Assembly: GCA_017538005.1 (NCBI GenBank)
Contig: JAFYJR010000110.1
Coordinates: 1 to 9,212, forward strand
Source of the DNA: Clostridia bacterium
Lineage (GTDB): Bacteria > Bacillota > Clostridia > Oscillospirales > Acutalibacteraceae
DNA: 9,212 nucleotides
Direction of reading: 5' to 3'
Below, piece by piece: positions 5,540 through 9,212 of the stretch. A program made the position numbers and the translations under genes. The notes beneath the pieces are model-generated. The model ran no database searches. It was not told the DNA's origin and saw only the letters and a list, made by a program, of their open reading frames with translations. Position 1 is the first letter of the stretch, and each line of letters begins with the position of its first letter.

Positions 5540-5851
5540 ATGGCAGTAAAAGAAAAAATCAGAATCAGACTCAAGGGTTACGACCACAATCTTGTCGACG
5601 CAGCAGCCGAAAAGATTGTTGAGACCGCAAAGCGCACAGGCGCCAAGGTTTCCGGTCCCGTACCGCTTCCGACAGAGAAGGAAGTAGTTACGATTCTCCG
5701 CGCTGTACATAAGTACAAGGACAGCCGTGAGCAGTTCGAGCAGCGCACACACAAGAGACTCATCGACATTCTGAGACCTTCCAACAAAACTGTTGAGGCT
5801 CTCACAGGTCTTGAGCTTCCGGCCGGTGTTGAAATAGAAATTAAACTCTGA
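5540..5851 (+). CDS. rpsJ: 30S ribosomal protein S10
   Basis: The 103-residue protein has the usual S10 length. The family signature KDSREQFEQRTHKRLIDI is at about residues 59-76, preceded by GPVPLPTEKE, and the C-terminus is VEIEIKL followed directly by TGA. S10 sits in the head of the 30S subunit and, as NusE, also joins the NusB antitermination complex. The start is the ATG at 5540, with GGAGG at 5528-5532 seven bases upstream. An in-frame ATG at 5447 has no ribosome binding site, and its extension is unlike S10. It is the first gene of the operon, under the long structured leader described above. Confidence 0.98.
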   Translation: MAVKEKIRIRLKGYDHNLVDAAAEKIVETAKRTGAKVSGPVPLPTEKEVVTILRAVHKYKDSREQFEQRTHKRLIDILRPSNKTVEALTGLELPAGVEIEIKL

Positions 5852-5925
5852 TTTCGGATTTCAGCCGGTAACCGGTCATGTTGGCGGGATACATCGCCAA
5901 CCAATAACTGAAGGAGGAATAAATC
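5852..5925 (+). promoter_or_regulatory. S10-L3 spacer with inverted repeats
   Basis: This is the longest gap inside the operon. GTTGGCG (5880-5886) pairs perfectly with CGCCAAC (5895-5901), and the palindrome-like CCGGTAACCGG lies just before it. No U run follows the hairpin, so it is not an intrinsic terminator. It may protect or process the mRNA, or modulate rplC translation; AAGGAGG at 5911-5917 lies 10 bases after it. Confidence 0.4.
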
Positions 5926-6561
5926 ATGCAAAAAGGTCTTATCGGAAAGAAAATCGGTATGACACAGCTCTTTGACGAAAAGGGAAACGTTATCCCCGTA
6001 ACAGTCATCGAAGCAGGTCCGTGTGCAGTAACACAGAAGAAGACGGTTGAGAACGACGGTTATGACGCAGTTCAGCTCGGCTTCGGAGATGTTAAGGTAC
6101 AGAGAGTAAACAAGCCAATGCAGGGTCACTTTGCAAAGGCAGACGTAGCACCGAAGAAGGTACTCAGAGAGTTCCGCCTTGAAGATTGCTCGGCAGTAAA
6201 CGTCGGCGACATCTTAAAGGCTGACACTTTTGAAGTAGGCGACAAGGTTGATGTAGTCGGCACTTCAAAGGGTAAGGGAACAGCAGGCGCGATCAAGCGC
6301 TGGAACTTCGGTCGCCTTAAGGAATCCCACGGTTCAGGTCCCGTCGTAAGACACGCAGGCTCCCTCGGCGCTTGCTCAGACCCGTCCAGAGTATTCAAAG
6401 GCAAGAAGCTCGCAGGACATCTCGGTTCAGAGAGAGTCACAATCCAGAACCTCGATATCGTAAAGGTTGACGCTGAAAACAACCTCATCGCCATCAAGGG
6501 CGCCGTTCCGGGCCCGAAGGGCGGCATCGTAGTTCTGAAGAACAGCATAAAGAAAGCGTAA
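5926..6561 (+). CDS. rplC: 50S ribosomal protein L3
   Basis: The 211-residue protein begins MQKGLIGKKIGMTQLFDEKG, the standard L3 N-terminus. The C-terminal half carries RHAGSLGACSDPSRVFKGKK followed by LAGHLG, the finger region that reaches toward the peptidyl transferase centre. It is an early assembly protein binding 23S rRNA. The position of the glutamine methylated by PrmB in E. coli (AGQMG) appears as His here (AGHLG), as I recall for many Firmicutes. The start has AAGGAGG with an 8-base spacer. It is separated from L4 by 14 bases, and its stop codon TAA runs into the L4 ribosome binding site (TAAGGAGG). Confidence 0.98.
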   Translation: MQKGLIGKKIGMTQLFDEKGNVIPVTVIEAGPCAVTQKKTVENDGYDAVQLGFGDVKVQRVNKPMQGHFAKADVAPKKVLREFRLEDCSAVNVGDILKADTFEVGDKVDVVGTSKGKGTAGAIKRWNFGRLKESHGSGPVVRHAGSLGACSDPSRVFKGKKLAGHLGSERVTIQNLDIVKVDAENNLIAIKGAVPGPKGGIVVLKNSIKKA

Positions 6562-6575
6562 GGAGGTAGAACAGA

Positions 6576-7199
6576 ATGCCACAGGTATCAGTACTTGACA
6601 CAACCGGTAAAAAGGTTGGCACGATGGATCTTAAGGACGAGATCTTCGGCGTGGTTCCGAACATGTCCGCGGTTCATCTTGTAGTTGTTAATTATCTCGC
6701 TAACCAGCGTCAGGGCACACAGTCTACCAAAACACGCTCGGAAGTTAGCGGCGGCGGTAAGAAGCCGTGGAGACAGAAGGGTACAGGTCGTGCCCGTCAG
6801 GGCTCCACACGTTCACCTCAGTGGACACACGGCGGTATCGCCCATGGACCGAAGCCCCGTTCATACGGCTTCTCCATAAACAGGAAAGTAAGAAAACTCG
6901 CTATGCTCTCAGCACTTTCCGACAAGGTTGCAAACGATGAGTTCACAGTCGTTGACAAACTTGAGATGAAAGAGATCAAAACAGCTGAGATGACAAAGAT
7001 ACTTGCCGCGCTCGGCGAGGCAAAGAAAACCCTCATCGTTCTCCCTGAGAAGGATGACATCATTTACAAGAGCGCGCGTAACATTGAAGGCGTTAAGGTT
7101 ACACTCGTCAACACACTCAATGTTTACGACCTCGTAAATTGCAACAAGGTTATCATTGCCAAGGCTGCGGCTGAGAAGCTTGAGGAGGTATATGCATAA
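6576..7199 (+). CDS. rplD: 50S ribosomal protein L4
   Basis: The 207-residue protein has the L4 fold pattern. Its extended loop at about residues 44-96 (TKTRSEVSGGGKKPWRQKGT and onward) lines the exit-tunnel constriction near L22. Lysines 62 and 63 in GGGKKPW are intact, in the region where macrolide-resistance changes arise in other bacteria. In E. coli, L4 also represses its own S10 operon at both transcription and translation, which makes it the prime suspect as ligand of the leader upstream of rpsJ. The AGGAGG ribosome binding site directly follows the L3 stop. The L4 stop TAA shares its last base with the L23 ATG. Confidence 0.98.
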   Translation: MPQVSVLDTTGKKVGTMDLKDEIFGVVPNMSAVHLVVVNYLANQRQGTQSTKTRSEVSGGGKKPWRQKGTGRARQGSTRSPQWTHGGIAHGPKPRSYGFSINRKVRKLAMLSALSDKVANDEFTVVDKLEMKEIKTAEMTKILAALGEAKKTLIVLPEKDDIIYKSARNIEGVKVTLVNTLNVYDLVNCNKVIIAKAAAEKLEEVYA

Positions 7200-7495
7200 T
7201 GAAAAAACTTGCACAGGACATAATCCTCAAACCCATCATCACAGAGGCATCAATGGAAAACACAGCCTACAAGAAGTACACCTTCAAGGTTGCAAAGGAT
7301 GCAAACAAGATTGAAATCGCCAAAGCGGTTGAAGAGCTCTTTGGTGTAAAAGTAGCAAAGGTAAACACATTATCAGTACGCGGCAAGCTTCGCCGTCAGG
7401 GCCGTTTCGAGGGCTACACAGCTTCCTGGAAGAAAGCTATCGTCACCCTCACCGAAGACTCCAAGTCAATTGAGTTCTTCGACGGTATGATGTAA
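7199..7495 (+). CDS. rplW: 50S ribosomal protein L23
   Basis: The 98-residue protein has the expected size and landmarks: IILKPIITEASM near the N-terminus, YTFKVAKDANKIEIAKAVEE, and the VRGKLRRQGRFEG loop. It lies at the tunnel exit and docks trigger factor and the signal recognition particle. Its ATG overlaps the rplD stop (TAATG), and its ribosome binding site GAGGAGG lies inside the last codons of rplD. This indicates coupled translation of the two genes. Confidence 0.98.
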   Translation: MKKLAQDIILKPIITEASMENTAYKKYTFKVAKDANKIEIAKAVEELFGVKVAKVNTLSVRGKLRRQGRFEGYTASWKKAIVTLTEDSKSIEFFDGMM

Positions 7496-7513
7496 TCAAA
7501 GGAGGAAAAAGAC

Positions 7514-8347
7514 GTGGCAATTAGAAATATCAAGCCGGTTACAAACGGCACACGTAACATGTCCGTTACGGACTACTCCGAACTGTCAAAGGTTGCACCT
7601 GAGAGAAGCTTACTTGCTCCTCTTAACAAGAATGCAGGCCGCAACAGTTACGGCAGAATCACCGTTCGCCACAGAGGCGGCGGAAACCGTAAAAAGTATC
7701 GTATCATCGATTTCAAGAGACAGAAGTTCGATATGCCGGCAACGGTCCTCACACTCGAGTATGACCCGAACCGTTCAGCATTCATCGCTCTTATCCAGTA
7801 CGAGGACGGCGAGAAGTCCTACATCCTCGCTCCCGTAGGTCTCAAGGTCGGCGACAAGGTAGAAGCAGGCACAGCCGTTGACATCAAGCCCGGCAACGCT
7901 CTTCCCCTTGCAAACATTCCGACAGGTACTTTTGTCCACAATGTTGAGCTCAACCCCGGTCGCGGCGGCCAGCTCGCCCGCTCCGCAGGCAACGCTGCTC
8001 AGCTTATGGCTAAAGAGGGCGCTTACGCTCTCCTCAGATTACCTTCAGGCGAACTCAGAAACGTTCCCATTAACTGTATGGCGACAATCGGCCAGGTAAG
8101 CAACACCGATCATGTCAATGTCAAGATAGGCAAGGCAGGTCGTACACGCCACCTCGGCATCCGCCCGACAGTCCGCGGTTCAGTCATGAACCCCAATGAC
8201 CACCCTCACGGCGGTGGTGAAGGTAAATCACCCATCGGTCGTCCGGGTCCCGTAACCCCTTGGGGTAAACCGGCACTCGGTTACAAGACACGCAACAAGA
8301 AAAAGGCTTCCAACAAGATGATCGTAAGACGTCGTAACGGAAAGTAA
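7514..8347 (+). CDS. rplB: 50S ribosomal protein L2
   Basis: The 277-residue protein matches L2 along its length: VRHRGGGNRKKYRIIDFKR near residues 52-70, NPGRGGQLARSAGNAAQ in the middle, and MNPNDHPHGGGEGKSP near 225-239. The conserved histidine in DHPHGG is at about residue 230, equivalent to E. coli His229. L2 binds 23S rRNA next to the peptidyl transferase centre and bridges the subunits. The start is GTG at 7514, with GGAGG at 7501-7505 eight bases upstream. This gives the normal MAIRNIKPVTNGTRN N-terminus. Confidence 0.98.
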   Translation: MAIRNIKPVTNGTRNMSVTDYSELSKVAPERSLLAPLNKNAGRNSYGRITVRHRGGGNRKKYRIIDFKRQKFDMPATVLTLEYDPNRSAFIALIQYEDGEKSYILAPVGLKVGDKVEAGTAVDIKPGNALPLANIPTGTFVHNVELNPGRGGQLARSAGNAAQLMAKEGAYALLRLPSGELRNVPINCMATIGQVSNTDHVNVKIGKAGRTRHLGIRPTVRGSVMNPNDHPHGGGEGKSPIGRPGPVTPWGKPALGYKTRNKKKASNKMIVRRRNGK

Positions 8348-8368
8348 TTGTGAAAGGAGATATGAATA

Positions 8369-8641
8369 ATGAGCAGAAGTCTTAAAAAGGGCCCCTATGT
8401 GCAGCCTAAGCTCCTCGCCCGCGTCGAGAAGATGAACGAGACAGGCGAAAAGATAGTGCTGAAGACTTGGAGCCGTTCTTCAACAATATTCCCGCAGTTC
8501 GTTGGTCATACTTTCGCAGTTCACGATGGACGTAAACACGTTCCCGTATACGTTACAGAAGATATGGTAGGCCACAAACTCGGTGAGTTCGCACCGACAA
8601 GAACATTCAGAGGACATGCCGGTTCCAAGACCGGTAAATAA
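8369..8641 (+). CDS. rpsS: 30S ribosomal protein S19
   Basis: The 90-residue protein begins MSRSLKKGPYVQPKLL and contains TWSRSSTIFPQFVGHTFAVH, then VYVTEDMVGHKLGEFAPTRT and an RGHAG ending, all diagnostic of S19. It forms a complex with S13 in the 30S head near the A-site tRNA. Its ribosome binding site AAGGAGAT lies 7 bases before the ATG. An out-of-frame ATG at 8362 between them is not used, because its reading frame does not give S19. Confidence 0.98.
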   Translation: MSRSLKKGPYVQPKLLARVEKMNETGEKIVLKTWSRSSTIFPQFVGHTFAVHDGRKHVPVYVTEDMVGHKLGEFAPTRTFRGHAGSKTGK

Positions 8642-8663
8642 GCGGAAAGGAGTGTGTAATTAA

Positions 8664-8996
8664 ATGGAAGCAACAGCTAAAGTAACTTACGTCAGAATTG
8701 CTCCCCGTAAGGTTAAGATAGTTCTCGACCTCATCAGGAACCAACCCGCTGACAAGGCAATGGCTATTCTCAAGCACACACCGAAATCCGCAAGTGAGGT
8801 TCTTGAGAAATTACTTAAATCTGCTATTGCAAACGCAGAGCAGAAGGACATGGACGTCAGCAAGCTTTATGTAGCGTCTTGCTCAGTCGACCAGGGTCCG
8901 ACCTTAAAGCGTATCAGACCCATGTCAAAGGGTCGTGCGTACAGGATCAACAAGAAGACATCGCACATCAACATCACGCTTAAGGAAGCAGAATAA
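8664..8996 (+). CDS. rplV: 50S ribosomal protein L22
   Basis: The 110-residue protein shows YVRIAPRKVKIVLDLIRNQP near the N-terminus. Its long beta hairpin around residues 78-105 (GPTLKRIRPMSKGRAYRIN and on) forms the exit-tunnel constriction opposite L4. The hairpin is intact, with no insertion or deletion of the kind seen in macrolide-resistant mutants. The ribosome binding site AAAGGAG sits 11 bases before the ATG, slightly farther than for its neighbours. Confidence 0.98.
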   Translation: MEATAKVTYVRIAPRKVKIVLDLIRNQPADKAMAILKHTPKSASEVLEKLLKSAIANAEQKDMDVSKLYVASCSVDQGPTLKRIRPMSKGRAYRINKKTSHINITLKEAE

Positions 8997-9013
8997 GAGA
9001 AGGAGGTAAAAAC

Positions 9014-9212
9014 ATGGGACAGAAAGTTAATCCGACCGGCCTTCGTGTCGGCGTAATTAAAAACTGGGAGTCTCGCTGGTATGCTGACAAGCGTAACTTC
9101 GCAGACACCCTTCATGAGGACTATGAAATAAGAGAATTCCTTCACAAAAAGCTCGCTTCCGCAGGCGTTCCGAAGATTGAGATCGAGCGTGACGCAAAGC
9201 GCGTTCGCATCA
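9014..9212 (+). CDS. rpsC: 30S ribosomal protein S3, 3'-truncated by the window edge
   Basis: The first 66 codons read MGQKVNPTGLRVGVIKNWES, then RWYADKRNFADTLHEDYEI and REFLHKKL, the standard N-terminus of S3. Bacterial S3 is usually about 210-230 residues, so roughly two thirds, including the rest of the KH domain, lies beyond the right edge. AGGAGG at 9001-9006 precedes the ATG by 7 bases. It follows rplV by 17 bases, as in the canonical S10 operon, where rplP would come next. Confidence 0.97.
   Translation, partial: MGQKVNPTGLRVGVIKNWESRWYADKRNFADTLHEDYEIREFLHKKLASAGVPKIEIERDAKRVRI

Noticed and set aside
5926..9145. Many long open frames antisense to, or out of frame with, the ribosomal protein genes.
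   Set aside because: They are shadows of highly biased coding sequence, without ribosome binding sites or family resemblance.

Overview
The window looks like a chromosomal segment of a Clostridia-class Firmicute, possibly Oscillospiraceae/Ruminococcaceae-like; the family-level guess is inference. Supporting signs are strong AGGAGG-type ribosome binding sites on nearly every gene, sigma-A type promoters (one a perfect consensus), GTG and TTG starts, CCA-encoded tRNAs, and ribosomal proteins that read as Firmicutes types. The genetic code appears standard: the S10 gene ends with TGA exactly at its conserved C-terminus, and tryptophan is encoded by TGG in the ribosomal genes.

Region 1 (1-857, + strand). 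The 3' part of a HAD-superfamily phosphatase gene runs in from the left edge and is interrupted by one in-frame TGA at 410-412. A perfect consensus promoter (TTGACA, 17 bp, TATAAT) overlaps its last codons and drives tRNA-Met(CAU) and tRNA-Glu(UUC). A strong stem-loop follows that can terminate transcription from both directions.

Region 2 (862-3393, - strand). Reading leftwards: an Ogg1-type 8-oxoguanine DNA glycosylase with a TTG start, overlapped by one base (TAATG) by an AI-2E-family membrane protein. Next comes a small unrecognised protein made of three 45-residue repeats, with its own extended -10 promoter.

Region 3 (3394-3819) is an AT-rich stretch with no convincing gene. Region 4 (3820-5144, - strand) is rarA, a replication-linked AAA+ ATPase, with a recognisable promoter whose spacer holds a (CG)5 tract.

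Region 5 (5145-9212, + strand) is the start of the S10 ribosomal protein operon: rpsJ, rplC, rplD, rplW, rplB, rpsS, rplV and the first third of rpsC, in canonical order with gaps of -1 to 74 bases. A leader of about 215 nt precedes rpsJ and can form several hairpins, one of them a terminator-like stem followed by U's. This suggests attenuation control, as is known for S10 operons elsewhere.

Most of the window is ordinary housekeeping DNA; I see no mobile element, CRISPR array, defence system or biosynthetic cluster. The items that most deserve follow-up are the S10 leader, the three-repeat protein and the interrupted HAD gene.
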